The position numbers and the translations under genes are program-made. A stretch of DNA of 64,000 bases, taken from assembly GCF_003151135.1 (NCBI RefSeq), contig NZ_QEQK01000017.1, forward strand, positions 1 to 64,000, in the 5' to 3' direction. Below the pieces are notes generated by a model, which did not search any database, was not told the DNA's origin, and saw nothing but the letters and a program-made list of their open reading frames with translations. The stretch is from Abyssibacter profundi. GTDB taxonomy: Bacteria; Pseudomonadota; Gammaproteobacteria; Nevskiales; OUC007. Each line of letters starts with the position of its first letter. Positions within the stretch are counted from its first letter, which is position 1. Shown here piece by piece: positions 51,522 through 61,756 of this stretch.

Positions 51522-53138
51522 CTACATGCGCGCCACACCAAAGCTGTTCGGGGCCACCTCGCGCCGTTTGGCGTCCTGGCAGATCGACAAGGTGAAACCC
51601 AATACCCGCCGGGTGTCGCGGGGATCGATCAGGCCGTCGTCGAATAACCGGGCGGTGGCCGCCAGAGCATCCGCTTCCTTGTTGAATAGGCCCACCAGAT
51701 TGGCCTCAGCCTTGGCCGCCTGCTCTTCGGGAAATTCCTGTCCTGCAGCCTGCGCCTTGGCCTTATTGATGATGGTCATGACCTTGGCCGCCTGCTCGCC
51801 GCCCATGACAGCGGTTCGGGAGTTGGGCCAGGCGAAAATGAAATCCGGGTCGAAGCCGCGTCCGCACATGCCGTAGTTGCCGGCCCCAAAGCTGCCACCC
51901 ATGACAATGGTGATTCTGGGCACGGATGCATTCGCGACGGCCTGGACCATCTTGGAGCCATGCTTGACGATACCGCCCTGCTCCGACTCGGTGCCCACCA
52001 TGTAGCCGGTGGTGTTCATCAGGTAGACCAAGGGCGTCTGGGTTTGCACACACAGTTGCATGAACTGCGCAGCCTTGGTCGCCCCCTTGGTCGTGATTGG
52101 ACCGTTATTGCTCACGATCCCGATGGGCTGCCCATAAATACTGGCGCGACCGCAAATGGTCTGCTGGTCGTATTCGTTCTTGTACTCCAGAAACTCGCTG
52201 CCATCGACCAGCCGGGCGATGACCTCGCGGCAATCATACGGGCGGCGGTAATCCGCCGGCACCACGCCCAGCAGTTCCTCGGGGGCATAACGCGGCGCTT
52301 CGAAGGCCTTGAGCTGTGGGGCTGGCGCCGTGGTGTTCCACCCCAGCTTGGCAACCACCTCGCGGGCCAGACGAATACCGTCGGCATCGTCCTCGGCAAT
52401 AAATTCCGAGGTGCCGGCCACCTGACAGTGCATCTCGGCGCCGCCCAGGTCCTCATCCTTGGCAATCTCACCGGTGGCCGCGCGCAACAGCGGCGGCCCG
52501 GCCAGAAACACCTTGGCCTTCTTACGCACCATGATCACGTGATCGGACAGGCCCGGCATGTAGGCGCCGCCCGCCGTCGACGAGCCATGTACGACCGTCA
52601 CCTGGGGAATACCAGCCGCCGACAGCCGAGCCTGGTTGGCGAAGGTCTTGCCGCCGGGAATGAACACCTCGGCCTGATACAACAGGTTGGCACCGCCGGA
52701 TTCGATCAGCGAGACCACAGGCAGCTTCTGCTTCAGCGCGATCTCCTGAATGCGCAGCGTCTTCTGCACGCCGAACGGCGTCATCGTGCCGCCCTTCACC
52801 GCCGAATTCGACGCGGAGATCATGCAGCGCACGCCGGAGACATAGCCGATGCCGATGATCGTGTTGCCACCGGCCAGCGACCCGTCCTTGTCGTCGTGAT
52901 GCTTATAGCCACAAAGCGTCGACAGCTCCAGGAACGGGGACCCGCGATCCAGCAGCAGGTGCACGCGTTCGCGCGGCAATAACTGTCCGCGTCCATGGAA
53001 TTTCTCGCGCTTGGCTTCCTCGGTCGCATGGACCTTGGCCTCGACGTCGCGAAAGCGCTTGATCTCGGCCAGCATGTCCTCTCGGTTCTTCTGAAAATCC
53101 GCAGAGGTCGGGCTGATCTTTGATTCAATGGCCGGCAT
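51522..53138 (-). CDS. atuC: Geranyl-CoA carboxylase beta subunit (carboxyltransferase)
   Basis: A 538-residue carboxyltransferase, the same length as I recall for P. aeruginosa AtuC. Blocks include FHGRGQLLPRERVHLLLDRG, SLIESGGANLLYQAEVFIPG, VTVVHGSSTAGGAYMPGLSD, and the C-terminal VMGGSFGAGNYGMCGRGFDP and WPNSRTAVMGGEQAAKVM. It transfers the carboxyl group from biotin of AtuF to the gamma-methyl carbon of geranyl-CoA. GAGGAG precedes ATG 53138. Methylcrotonyl-CoA carboxylase beta is very similar; substrate assignment is by context. Confidence 0.87.
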   Translation of the reverse strand: MPAIESKISPTSADFQKNREDMLAEIKRFRDVEAKVHATEEAKREKFHGRGQLLPRERVHLLLDRGSPFLELSTLCGYKHHDDKDGSLAGGNTIIGIGYVSGVRCMISASNSAVKGGTMTPFGVQKTLRIQEIALKQKLPVVSLIESGGANLLYQAEVFIPGGKTFANQARLSAAGIPQVTVVHGSSTAGGAYMPGLSDHVIMVRKKAKVFLAGPPLLRAATGEIAKDEDLGGAEMHCQVAGTSEFIAEDDADGIRLAREVVAKLGWNTTAPAPQLKAFEAPRYAPEELLGVVPADYRRPYDCREVIARLVDGSEFLEYKNEYDQQTICGRASIYGQPIGIVSNNGPITTKGATKAAQFMQLCVQTQTPLVYLMNTTGYMVGTESEQGGIVKHGSKMVQAVANASVPRITIVMGGSFGAGNYGMCGRGFDPDFIFAWPNSRTAVMGGEQAAKVMTIINKAKAQAAGQEFPEEQAAKAEANLVGLFNKEADALAATARLFDDGLIDPRDTRRVLGFTLSICQDAKRREVAPNSFGVARM

Positions 53139-53246
53139 GGTGTCTCCTCATCCCTGTCACTGGAGCCGGGCCAACCCGCCCGGCGTTTATTGAAGTGTTG
53201 TCCGCGGCGCGCCGGTCAGCGCTACCCCCGCGGGTGGGCGCGCGGC

Positions 53247-54119
53247 CTAATCGCTATCAGCCACGGCCTTGGGCGGCTGATAGCGATGAAAACCCTGGTA
53301 GGGCCTGGAGCGGTCGTGATCCGGCAGCGGAAACAATTTGGCATTCAAGCTGGCCGCGCCGTCGATCTTCACGCAGCTGCCCGAGATGAAGGCCGCGCCC
53401 TCGGACAGCAAAAAGCAAATGGCCGAACTGACCTCGGCCTCGGTAGACATGCGCTTGAGCGGCACCAGCTCCGACATCATGGGGATGATCTGCTGGGTGA
53501 ACGCGGGGTCGTAACTGTCCATGCCGCTAGATGCGACCCAGCCAGGCGCCACCGCATTCACGCGGACCCCAAACTGGGCCCATTCGACGGCCAGTGTCTC
53601 GGTCAGGTTGACCATTCCGGCACGCGCGGCGCCTGAATGGGCCATGCCGGGCATCCCGCCCCACATGTCGGCCACGATGTTGACGATGGCACCGCCGGTA
53701 TCTCGCATGGATTGCAGCAGCACCTCCCGCGCCACCAGAAATCCACCCGTGAGGTTGTTGCGGACCACGGCATCGAAACCATTCTTGCTCATCATCATCG
53801 CCGGGCTGGGAAACTGCCCGCCGGCATTATTGACCAGGCCGTGAATCGGCCCGTGCTGAGTCACCATCGCCTGCACCGCAGTCTTGACGGCGTCTTCATC
53901 GCGGATGTCGAAGGCCTGGGCGCTGGCTGTACCGCCATCCGCGGTGATCTCGGCCACCACGGCGTCCAGCTTGGACTGGGTGCGGCCGGTGACGATGACA
54001 TGAGCACCGAGCGCGGCCAACTCATGTGCGGTGCAGCGACCAATGCCTGACCCACCGCCCGTGACGACGTGAGTCTGGCCGGCAAAGAGTCCTGGCTTGA
54101 GGACTGAGGCGTAGCTCAA
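53247..54119 (-). CDS. atuB: SDR-family oxidoreductase of the atu cluster
   Basis: A 290-residue short-chain dehydrogenase. The NAD(P)-binding motif VTGGGSGIGR and NNAGGQFPSPAMMM are clear. The position of the usual catalytic YxxxK reads AHSGAARAGM, so Tyr and Lys of the standard site are replaced, as in dienoyl-CoA-reductase-like SDRs. The start is TTG 54119, because GGAGGAG lies 6 bp upstream; the frame extends to 54134. The gene holds the atuB place, directly before atuC. Function in terpene catabolism is not established. Confidence 0.78.
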   Translation of the reverse strand: MSYASVLKPGLFAGQTHVVTGGGSGIGRCTAHELAALGAHVIVTGRTQSKLDAVVAEITADGGTASAQAFDIRDEDAVKTAVQAMVTQHGPIHGLVNNAGGQFPSPAMMMSKNGFDAVVRNNLTGGFLVAREVLLQSMRDTGGAIVNIVADMWGGMPGMAHSGAARAGMVNLTETLAVEWAQFGVRVNAVAPGWVASSGMDSYDPAFTQQIIPMMSELVPLKRMSTEAEVSSAICFLLSEGAAFISGSCVKIDGAASLNAKLFPLPDHDRSRPYQGFHRYQPPKAVADSD

Positions 54120-54272
54120 CGAATGCTCCTCCAAATCACACTGAACAAATGTTCAATACAAAGCCATCCTGATCCCGTCTTGTCTGGGCCCTGGGCCGGG
54201 CACGCGGGTTCTTCGGTGGATGGTTTGCGAGCGGCTGGCAGGTTCCATCCCCGCCAGCCGCCCGGTCAGGCG

Positions 54273-55211
54273 CTACAGCTTGGATTCAAGCTCCGGGATG
54301 ACCTCGAACAGGTCACCCACCAGGCCGATATCCGCCACCTCGAAGATCGAGGCTTCCTCGTCCTTGTTCACGGCCACGATGCAACCGGCGTCCTTGATAC
54401 CCGCCAGATGCTGGATCGCACCCGAAATGCCGAAACACATGTACAGCTCAGGCGCGATGACCTTACCGGTCTGGCCGACCTGCATGTCATTGGCGCAGAA
54501 GCCGGAATCGACCGCCGCACGCGATGCACCCACGGCAGCGCCGATCTTGTCGGCCATGCGGTAAATGATCTCGAAGTTTTCTTCGCTGCCCACGCCACGT
54601 CCGCCCGATACCACTTTGGGCGCGGACTGCAGGTCGGGGCGATCGCCGCCGGCACCTTCACGCTTCACAAAGCGGGTATGGGTCGGCAGCTCGGCGTCCA
54701 CGGTCACCGCTTCCACCGGGCAGGCGGACTGTTCGCCGACAGCCTTAAAGGATGCGGTACGAGCCGAGCCGACCAGAATGCCGTCCTGCGGCGCGTCGAC
54801 AGACACGATGGCGTTGCCGGCGTAGATCGGGCGCTGGAAGCTGTACGGACCCTCGACCGACATGATGTCGGTGACCATGACGCTGTCGAGCAGCGCGGCC
54901 ACGCGTGGCATCAAATCTTTGCCAAAGGTGGTGTTCGGGCCAACCACGTGGCTGACACCCAGGTCCTGGGCCAGCTTGGCGATCTGGGGCGCCAGGATGG
55001 CGGCGACCGGTTCGGCGTTCTCGGCCCGGTCCACCAGCACGACCTTGCTCGCGCCTTCCAGCGTGGCGGCGGCATCGGCCACGGCCTGGCCGGATTCGGC
55101 GAACACCGCCACGGTCACGTCACCGATGGCCTTGGCACAGGCCATGGCCTTGGACGTCGAGCTATTCAGCTCACCGCCGAGATGTTGCGCAATCAGCAAT
55201 ACAGAAGCCAT
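54273..55211 (-). CDS. etfA: Electron transfer flavoprotein alpha subunit
   Basis: A 312-residue ETF alpha subunit. The N-terminal domain starts MASVLLIAQHLGGELNSSTS; the FAD domain contains VVSGGRGVGSEENFEIIYRM, DMQVGQTGKVIAPELYMCFG and SGAIQHLAGIKDAGCIVAVN. With EtfB it carries electrons from acyl-CoA dehydrogenases to ETF-QO. Its start shares one base with the etfB stop (TAATG). The copy stands inside the atu cluster and is thus likely matched to AtuD. Confidence 0.96.
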   Translation of the reverse strand: MASVLLIAQHLGGELNSSTSKAMACAKAIGDVTVAVFAESGQAVADAAATLEGASKVVLVDRAENAEPVAAILAPQIAKLAQDLGVSHVVGPNTTFGKDLMPRVAALLDSVMVTDIMSVEGPYSFQRPIYAGNAIVSVDAPQDGILVGSARTASFKAVGEQSACPVEAVTVDAELPTHTRFVKREGAGGDRPDLQSAPKVVSGGRGVGSEENFEIIYRMADKIGAAVGASRAAVDSGFCANDMQVGQTGKVIAPELYMCFGISGAIQHLAGIKDAGCIVAVNKDEEASIFEVADIGLVGDLFEVIPELESKL

Positions 55212-55957
55212 TAGAGCAACCCCTTGTCTTTCAATGCAGAAATCAGTTCATCGGTGGACTTGACCATGACACCGGCCTCGCGCTCGGGCGGCGGTGCGGT
55301 CTTGGTGACGGTGAGGCCGGCCTTGGGCGTCACGCCCAGGTCGTCCAGCGTCTTGGTATCCACCGGCTTACGCTTGGCCTTCATGATGTCCGGCAGCTTG
55401 AGGTAGCGCGGTTCGTTCAGGCGCAGGTCCGTGGTGATCACGGCGGGCAGATCCACTTCGATGGTTTCCAGGCCTTCATCGACCTCTCGCGCCACCGTGG
55501 CCTTGCCGTCGGCAATCTCGATGGTCGAGGCGAAGGTTGCCTGCGGCCAGCCCAGCTTGGCCGACGTCATCTGACCGGTCTGGTTGCTATCGTCATCGAT
55601 GGCCTGCTTGCCCATCAGGAACACGTCCGGGCCTTCGGCCTCGGCCAGCTTGGCGAATACAGCGGCCGCCGTCGTCGGTGCAACGGCCTCATCGGTCTTG
55701 ACGTGGATGGCCTTGTCGCAGCCGAAGGCCAGCGCCGTGCGCAGGGTTTCCACAGCCTTGTCGTCACCGATGGTCACGGCAATGACCTCGGACGCCGTGC
55801 CGGCCTCCTTCATGCGAATGGCCTGCTCGACCGCGATCTCGTCAAACGGATTCATGGAGTGCTTGACACCTTCGGTCTGCACGCCGGATCCGTCTCCCTT
55901 CACCTGGATTCGCACGTTGTAATCCACAACGCGCTTCACGCTCACAAGTACTTTCAT
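55211..55957 (-). CDS. etfB: Electron transfer flavoprotein beta subunit
   Basis: A 248-residue ETF beta subunit, starting MKVLVSVKRVVDYNVRIQVK and containing MNPFDEIAVEQAIRMKEAG, VFLMGKQAIDDDSNQTGQMT and TDLRLNEPRYLKLPDIMKAK, the standard AMP-binding and recognition-loop segments. It is translated with etfA and follows the ETF-QO gene by 72 bp. Confidence 0.96.
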   Translation of the reverse strand: MKVLVSVKRVVDYNVRIQVKGDGSGVQTEGVKHSMNPFDEIAVEQAIRMKEAGTASEVIAVTIGDDKAVETLRTALAFGCDKAIHVKTDEAVAPTTAAAVFAKLAEAEGPDVFLMGKQAIDDDSNQTGQMTSAKLGWPQATFASTIEIADGKATVAREVDEGLETIEVDLPAVITTDLRLNEPRYLKLPDIMKAKRKPVDTKTLDDLGVTPKAGLTVTKTAPPPEREAGVMVKSTDELISALKDKGLL

Positions 55958-56029
55958 GTTGTTAGGCTCAACAGTTCTCTGAGTTCCGTGTATGTCGGAC
56001 CCGCGCCCGGCGCCAGTCCGCCCAATGCC

Positions 56030-57643
56030 CTACAAGTTCTGGTAGTTCGGCCCGGATCCGCCTTCCGGCGTGACCCAGTTAATCACTTGATAGGGATCCT
56101 TAATATCGCACGTCTTGCAGTGCACGCAGTTGGCCGAGTTGATCTGCAGGCGCTTACCTGCGGCCTCCTCGACGACCTCGTACACCCCTGCCGGGCAGAA
56201 CCGCGTGCAGGGATTGGCGTACTCCTCCTCGCATTTCGTGAAGCAGACATCCGGATCGGTCACCTTGAGGTGAATTGGCTGATCCTCATCATGCTCCGTG
56301 GCCGCAAAATACACCGAGGCCAGTCGATCCTTGGGCGCCAAATCACGCGGTGCCTCGGGGAATGCCGGCTCAGGCGGCAGCTCGGCCAGCTTCTTGGTCT
56401 GGGACCAGTCCGCCTTGGAGGACAACGTCCAGGGCGAGAACCCGGCGGTCGCGGTCTCCCAGGCGGCATTGAACATGCCGAACCACAGGCCCTTCTTGAA
56501 GCCTGGCTTGATGTTGCGGACTTTCTTGAGTTCCTTGGCCACCGCGGACTCCCGCAGCTTGGCATCGAAACCCTTTGCGTCGAGCTGCGCAGTCAGGTGC
56601 TCGGCGGCGAGCATGCCCGACCGCATGGCGGTGTGAACGCCTTTGATTTTCGGCACGTTCAGCGTGCCGGCCGCACAGCCGATCAGCATGGCACCGGGCA
56701 TTTCTGTGGTCGGCAGCGACTGCCAGCCCCCCGTGACAATCGCCCGGGCACCTGCGGAGAGAATCTTGCCTCCCTCCAGCAACGGCTTGACCTGGGGATG
56801 ATGCTTCCACTGCTGGAACATCTCGAAGGGCTTGAGCCGCGGATCGCCGTAGCCCAGACCCACGACATAGCCCAGCGCAATGCGGTTGTCGGTCAGGTGG
56901 TAGAGAAAGCTGCCACCGTACACATCATTGGGCAGCGGCCAGCCCACAGTGTGGACGATCTTGCCCGGCTCGACGCGGCCTTCCGGCACCTCCCACAGCT
57001 CCTTCAGCCCGATGCTGTAGTTCTGAGGATCATGCCCTTCGGCCAGCTTGTAGCGCTTGATCAGCTGCTTGGAGACGGAGCCGCGCGCCCCTTCGGCCAG
57101 CACGGTGACCTTGGCGCGCAGGTCCATGCCCGGCGTGTATCCATCTTTTTGCGAACCGTCCTTGGCCACGCCCATGTCGCCGGTGCGCACACCCACAACC
57201 ACGTCGTTCTCGATCAGCGCCTCGGCGGCTGGAAAGCCCGGGTAGATCTCCACGCCTAGGGCCTCGGCCTTTTCGGCCAGCCAACCCATCATGTTCATCA
57301 GGCTGACGATGAAATGCCCCTTGTTGTGCATCTGCGGGGGCGTCGGCAGCTTCATGGAGCCGGATTCGCTCAGCTTGAGGAACTCGTCCTTGGTCGCCGG
57401 CACGCAGATCTCTGGTGGATCATCCCGCCAGCCCGGCACCAGTTCGTCCAGCGGCTCTGGTTCGATGACGGCACCCGCCAGCGCGTGCGCGCCCACGAAA
57501 CTGCCCTTCTCAAGCACACAAACTGCCAGATCGGCATTCGCCTGCTTGAGTTTCATGGCGCAGGCCAGACCAGCCGGTCCGGCGCCGACGATGACGACGT
57601 CGTATTCCATGACGTCGCGTTCGATGTCGCTCCCGTTCGTCAT
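56030..57643 (-). CDS. Electron transfer flavoprotein-ubiquinone oxidoreductase
   Basis: A 537-residue ETF-QO. The FAD site DVVIVGAGPAGLACAMKLKQ is at the N terminus, with EYDVV ahead of it. KITE-like quinone-domain blocks such as GWPLPNDVYGGSFLYHLTD and GCAAGTLNVPKIKGVHTAMR fill the middle. The C-terminal 4Fe-4S cluster is bound by Cys in NPCTRFCPAGVYEV and NSANCVHCKTCDIKDPYQVI. It feeds electrons from ETF into the ubiquinone pool at the inner membrane. It lies between atuA and etfB, an insertion relative to the P. aeruginosa atu order. Confidence 0.96.
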   Translation of the reverse strand: MTNGSDIERDVMEYDVVIVGAGPAGLACAMKLKQANADLAVCVLEKGSFVGAHALAGAVIEPEPLDELVPGWRDDPPEICVPATKDEFLKLSESGSMKLPTPPQMHNKGHFIVSLMNMMGWLAEKAEALGVEIYPGFPAAEALIENDVVVGVRTGDMGVAKDGSQKDGYTPGMDLRAKVTVLAEGARGSVSKQLIKRYKLAEGHDPQNYSIGLKELWEVPEGRVEPGKIVHTVGWPLPNDVYGGSFLYHLTDNRIALGYVVGLGYGDPRLKPFEMFQQWKHHPQVKPLLEGGKILSAGARAIVTGGWQSLPTTEMPGAMLIGCAAGTLNVPKIKGVHTAMRSGMLAAEHLTAQLDAKGFDAKLRESAVAKELKKVRNIKPGFKKGLWFGMFNAAWETATAGFSPWTLSSKADWSQTKKLAELPPEPAFPEAPRDLAPKDRLASVYFAATEHDEDQPIHLKVTDPDVCFTKCEEEYANPCTRFCPAGVYEVVEEAAGKRLQINSANCVHCKTCDIKDPYQVINWVTPEGGSGPNYQNL

Positions 57644-57679
57644 TGTGTCCTGATGTCAGGTGGGATGGGGGCCCACACT

Positions 57680-59449
57680 TTAGTCGAATCGGGAGGCAAT
57701 TTCTGCCGAAACCGGGATTGGATAGCTCAACAGCATCTGTGCGTGGCACTTGCCCTGGGGGTCGGTTCGAAGTGACGCCACGCCCCCGCCACCCAGCGAA
57801 TGCCGCAGCAGGAAGTTGAATCCGCCGATGCCCGGCATGGCCCAACGGGTCACATCACCGGCCAGCAAGTACTCGAAATACGCGGCCACGGCCTCGGCGG
57901 TCAGCGCCTGTTCGATATAGGGCAGATACGCTGGATCGCGCGCGATGACACCGATATTGCTGTGATCCCCCTTATCGCCTGACCGGGCAACCGCAAGACG
58001 AACCAGCGGCACGCTGACGGCAGCATCCGATGCGGGCGGCTGGCCACTGCCAGCGTCAGCGGGCGACACATCGTCGCCGGCAAATTCTGTAGGAATGGCG
58101 ACCGGATGCTCGCCGTCGTCAGAGACGATCGCGGCCGAGATCTGTGCCTTGGGTACTAGCGTGGTGAACAGGCGGACGATCGGCGTGACACTGGGCCGCC
58201 CCGAGTAACCGGTAATGCCCGGCACCATGCCTGTCGCCGCCTGGGCGATCTCGCGCCCGAAAAGCTTGAGCGCGTCCCGGTTCGTATGCGTCGCAACGAT
58301 GCGCACGGTGACCTCCCGCGTTGATGCCGCGCTATGAGGGCCGTACATGGCCTCGGCACCCACGATCTCGATCTGAGTTTGCAAAAAACCGCCCAGCCCA
58401 CGCGCATCCAGCAAGCGGCCGATCTTCTTCAGCAGGGCCTCGGCTGCTGCGCGGCCTTTTGACGCCGCGTCCAGCCCGCCCACAACGAAACTGGCCAGGC
58501 TGCGGAACCCCGATGGGTAGGTCGCCGACACCTTGTACTGGTCCGTCGGCTGGCGCCCGCGGGCGCCCGCTACTCGCACCCGATCCTCGCCCGCAGCTTC
58601 CAGCCTGACCTGGGTCCAATCGCAGACCACATCCGGCAGGATGTAGGCACCCGGATCAGCGATCTCGTAGACCAATTGCTCGCCGACAGTCAGCGGCGTC
58701 ACCAGGCCACCGGTTCCCTCCGGCTTGGTCACGATGAACTGACCGTCGGGCTCGACCTCCACGATGGGAAAGCCCATGTTGTCGAAGCCGGGCACCTGCT
58801 CCCAGTCCGTGAAGTTCCCCCCTGTGCACTGCGCGCCACATTCGATGATGTGGCCTGCCAGCGAGCCCGCCGACAGGCGGTCGTAGTCTTCCTCGCCCCA
58901 ACCGAACTCCGCCATGAGCGGCCCGAGCACAAGCGCGGAATCGGCGCAGCGGCCCGTCACCACAATATCGGCGCCGGCCAACAGGGCATCGCGCACCGGC
59001 AACGCACCCAGGTAGGCATTCATCGTCACCAAGCCGCGAGGCATTTCGGCGCCGGTGTCCATGTCCACGCAGTGGGTGAACTCAGCCTGGCGCGGCAGTA
59101 AATCGTCCCCGGTGACGGCAGCGATCTTCAAATCCACGCCGGCCTGCTCGGCAGCTGCGGCCAGCGCGTCCCGACACGCTTGCGGATTCAGCCCCCCGGC
59201 ATTGGCCGCCACGCGGATCCCTTGTGACTTGATCGACTGCAACAAGGGCGCGAGCACCTGCACAAAGTCTTCGCAGTAGCCCGCTTTCGGGTCACGCATG
59301 CGTTTGAGAGCCAAGATCGACATGGTGATCTCGGCCAGATAATCGGCCACCAGGTAATCAATGTTTCCACTCTCGACCAGCTGCGCCGCAGCGGTGGACG
59401 TATCGCCCCAAAAAGCCGACGAGCAACCGATCCGCACTGTTTTTCCCAT
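57680..59449 (-). CDS. atuA: Acyclic terpene utilization protein AtuA (DUF1446)
   Basis: A 589-residue protein with the DUF1446 N-terminal region ([79 protein letters not shown]) and the C-terminal AtuA ferredoxin-fold domain ([40 protein letters not shown]). It is required for growth on citronellol and geraniol in Pseudomonas; the reaction is uncertain. ATG 59449 is used instead of the in-frame TTG one codon earlier. Its presence at the head of the operon is the main evidence that the carboxylase acts on geranyl-CoA. Confidence 0.9.
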   Translation of the reverse strand: MGKTVRIGCSSAFWGDTSTAAAQLVESGNIDYLVADYLAEITMSILALKRMRDPKAGYCEDFVQVLAPLLQSIKSQGIRVAANAGGLNPQACRDALAAAAEQAGVDLKIAAVTGDDLLPRQAEFTHCVDMDTGAEMPRGLVTMNAYLGALPVRDALLAGADIVVTGRCADSALVLGPLMAEFGWGEEDYDRLSAGSLAGHIIECGAQCTGGNFTDWEQVPGFDNMGFPIVEVEPDGQFIVTKPEGTGGLVTPLTVGEQLVYEIADPGAYILPDVVCDWTQVRLEAAGEDRVRVAGARGRQPTDQYKVSATYPSGFRSLASFVVGGLDAASKGRAAAEALLKKIGRLLDARGLGGFLQTQIEIVGAEAMYGPHSAASTREVTVRIVATHTNRDALKLFGREIAQAATGMVPGITGYSGRPSVTPIVRLFTTLVPKAQISAAIVSDDGEHPVAIPTEFAGDDVSPADAGSGQPPASDAAVSVPLVRLAVARSGDKGDHSNIGVIARDPAYLPYIEQALTAEAVAAYFEYLLAGDVTRWAMPGIGGFNFLLRHSLGGGGVASLRTDPQGKCHAQMLLSYPIPVSAEIASRFD

Positions 59450-59714
59450 CAATTCTACCTACTGGAACCACCGCAGAGCAGCGACGGAGCACGCAATATG
59501 CCTGTGGCCCGAAGCATGCCAGCGCATCCGTATGACAAGCAAGGGTAATTATCATTTCCCCGCCATCACTAGCGCAGCTTGGCGTCGCGGCACCCCACAG
59601 GATCCGCGGTCGGTCAGGACAGGCGCCCGCAGACGAGCCGGGGCACGGGCAGACAGCGGCCCAATGTGCGGTGCATCATTGGCGCCCGCATTCGCATTCA
59701 AAGGACCTGAACGC

Positions 59715-61064
59715 ATGGCCAGCCTGAGTTGTTTCAAAGCCTATGACATACGCGGCAAGGTGCCGGACGACCTGTCTCCGGAACTGGCCTTTCGCATCGG
59801 GCGCGCGTACGCGGCCGAGTTGCGACCCAAGCGTGTCGTCGTCGGCCGCGATGTTCGCGACTCCAGCGAGGCCCTGGTCGATGCACTGGCGCTGGGACTG
59901 CAGCAGGGTGGCTGCGAAGTCCATGACATCGGGCTCTGCGGCACCGAAGAGGTTTATTTCGCCACGTTCCATTTCGAAATGGATGGCGGAATCATGGTGA
60001 CGGCCAGCCATAACCCGATCGGCTACAACGGCATGAAGCTCGTCCGCGCCGGCGCCCAGCCGATTAGTGGAGACACCGGCCTTAAATCCATCGAAGCCCG
60101 GGCGGCGGAAGACAGCACGCCCCTGCCCGACATCCGCCCCACGCTGGTCCCGCTGGAACATCGGGCGGCCTATATCCAGCACCTGCTGGGCTATCTCAAT
60201 ACCGACACGCTGCGCCCGCTCAAGATCGTCACGAATGCAGGCAATGGCGGCGCGGGCGTGGTCATCGACGCCCTTGCACCGTTTCTGCCGTTTGAGTTCA
60301 TCAAGGTCCATCACGAGCCGGACCCGACCTTCCCCAACGGCATCCCCAACCCCTTGCTTCCGGAAAACCGCGCTGCGACGGCAGAGGCCGTCAAGGCGCA
60401 TGGTGCGGATTTCGGCGTGGCCTGGGATGGCGATTTCGACCGCTGTTTCCTGTTTGATGAGAACGCCCGCTTCATCGAGGGCTATTACATCGTCGGCCTG
60501 CTCGCCAAGGCGTTACTGATCAAGTCCCCCGGCGACAAAATCATTCACGACCCTCGCCTGACCTGGAACACGGTGGATGAGGTCACGCAGGCGGGCGGCA
60601 TGCCGATCATGTCCAAGACCGGCCATGCCTTCATCAAGGAGCGGATGCGCAAGGAGAACGCGGTCTACGGCGGCGAGATGAGCGCGCACCACTACTTCCG
60701 CGACTTCGCCTACTGCGACAACGGCAATATTCCGTGGCTGATGGTGGCCGAGCTGATCTGCCGCGAGGGCAAATCCCTGTCCCAGCTGGTGGACGAGCGC
60801 ATCGAGGCCTACCCGGCCAGCGGCGAAATCAACCGCAAGGTTGCCGATGCCGATGCCACCATCGCGGCGATCGAGGCTGAGTTCGCGGGCGACGGCCGCA
60901 TCGATCGCACCGACGGGCTATCCGTGGATTTTGCCGACTGGCGATTCAACCTGCGCAAGTCCAACACCGAACCGGTCATCCGTCTGAATGTGGAGTCGCG
61001 TGGCGACATGGCGCTGATGCAGGAGAAAACAGACGCCATTCTGAAGTTCGTCGACGCGCTGTAA
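59715..61064 (+). CDS. cpsG: Phosphomannomutase (CpsG/ManB type)
   Basis: A 449-residue phosphohexomutase closest in motif layout to E. coli CpsG. It begins [20 protein letters not shown], with the active-site serine in [18 protein letters not shown], the metal loop [13 protein letters not shown], the sugar-binding [13 protein letters not shown] and the phosphate-binding [15 protein letters not shown]. It converts mannose-6-phosphate to mannose-1-phosphate for GDP-sugars. ATG 59715 follows AAGGA; the frame is open back to 59361, overlapping the divergent atuA start. The 265-bp divergent region shows no clear promoter. Confidence 0.93.
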   Translation: MASLSCFKAYDIRGKVPDDLSPELAFRIGRAYAAELRPKRVVVGRDVRDSSEALVDALALGLQQGGCEVHDIGLCGTEEVYFATFHFEMDGGIMVTASHNPIGYNGMKLVRAGAQPISGDTGLKSIEARAAEDSTPLPDIRPTLVPLEHRAAYIQHLLGYLNTDTLRPLKIVTNAGNGGAGVVIDALAPFLPFEFIKVHHEPDPTFPNGIPNPLLPENRAATAEAVKAHGADFGVAWDGDFDRCFLFDENARFIEGYYIVGLLAKALLIKSPGDKIIHDPRLTWNTVDEVTQAGGMPIMSKTGHAFIKERMRKENAVYGGEMSAHHYFRDFAYCDNGNIPWLMVAELICREGKSLSQLVDERIEAYPASGEINRKVADADATIAAIEAEFAGDGRIDRTDGLSVDFADWRFNLRKSNTEPVIRLNVESRGDMALMQEKTDAILKFVDAL

Positions 61065-61135
61065 CCTGCGACAACGACCGCTGATGCTGCCCGGCGGGCT
61101 GTGCCCGCCGAGGCAGCCGGCGGATCGAGATCGGC

Positions 61136-61621
61136 TTACCTGTGCTCAGCGGCCTGTCGCGGCCGCGCGGCCATAGCAAAACCATGCCCCTGGTCCAGCA
61201 GGTAGCCCAGCCACTTGTAAACCATCAGGTTGCGGGCGTGCTGGCGCTGCAGCCAGCCACCGACTTCGGGATCGATATCACGCAGGAAATCGCAGCGGGA
61301 TCGACAGGAGTCGACCACTTCGGCCACACCAGCGTCGTGGTAGAGGCGTAGGCGTACATCGGGGTCGGCGCGCCGTTCTCCCGGCTGCGTTTCGAACCAG
61401 TAGGTCAGGTGCACGGTGGTCGTGTATCGGCAGCGCTCCAAGACCGTCAGGTGGAGGTCATAATCCGATGTGCTGCGTGACACGGCGGTTTCATACGGCA
61501 GCGGATGATCGGGCACAAGACGCTGAAACCGGTTGTAGTTTTCGTCGACCAGGTTCATCAATCCGGAAAAGCTGTCCGGGCGGCCGAGTCGCAGCAATCG
61601 TTTGGGGTTGGCGAGTTCCAT
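61136..61621 (-). CDS. DUF1249 family protein
   Basis: A 161-residue protein of DUF1249 (YqiB-like), with GLMNLVDENYNRFQRLVPDH, YDLHLTVLERCRYTTTVHLT and DVRLRLYHDAGVAEVVDSCR as family blocks. In many gammaproteobacteria it is encoded beside the 3',5'-cAMP phosphodiesterase cpdA, not the case here. Function is unknown. ATG 61621 begins the conserved part; the open frame extends to 61747 without a better start. It is divergent from the phosphoglucomutase gene. Confidence 0.9.
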   Translation of the reverse strand: MELANPKRLLRLGRPDSFSGLMNLVDENYNRFQRLVPDHPLPYETAVSRSTSDYDLHLTVLERCRYTTTVHLTYWFETQPGERRADPDVRLRLYHDAGVAEVVDSCRSRCDFLRDIDPEVGGWLQRQHARNLMVYKWLGYLLDQGHGFAMAARPRQAAEHR

Positions 61622-61756
61622 GTCTCCACTATGCCCAGCGCCTTCCACGGCACGCAAGCGCTTGACGCACAGGGGCCGACGTGCGATCCACTGGGCCCCG
61701 CGAGAGGTCGATCCCCCTCGCCCGACCTTCGATACCCAGCAGAACAAGGCCAGTCC

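Noticed and set aside
47361-53138. Leucine degradation (liu) cluster
   Set aside because: LiuB and LiuD resemble AtuC and AtuF, but atuA and atuB are present in the proper order, and no isovaleryl-CoA dehydrogenase/HMG-CoA lyase pair or LiuR regulator is seen.
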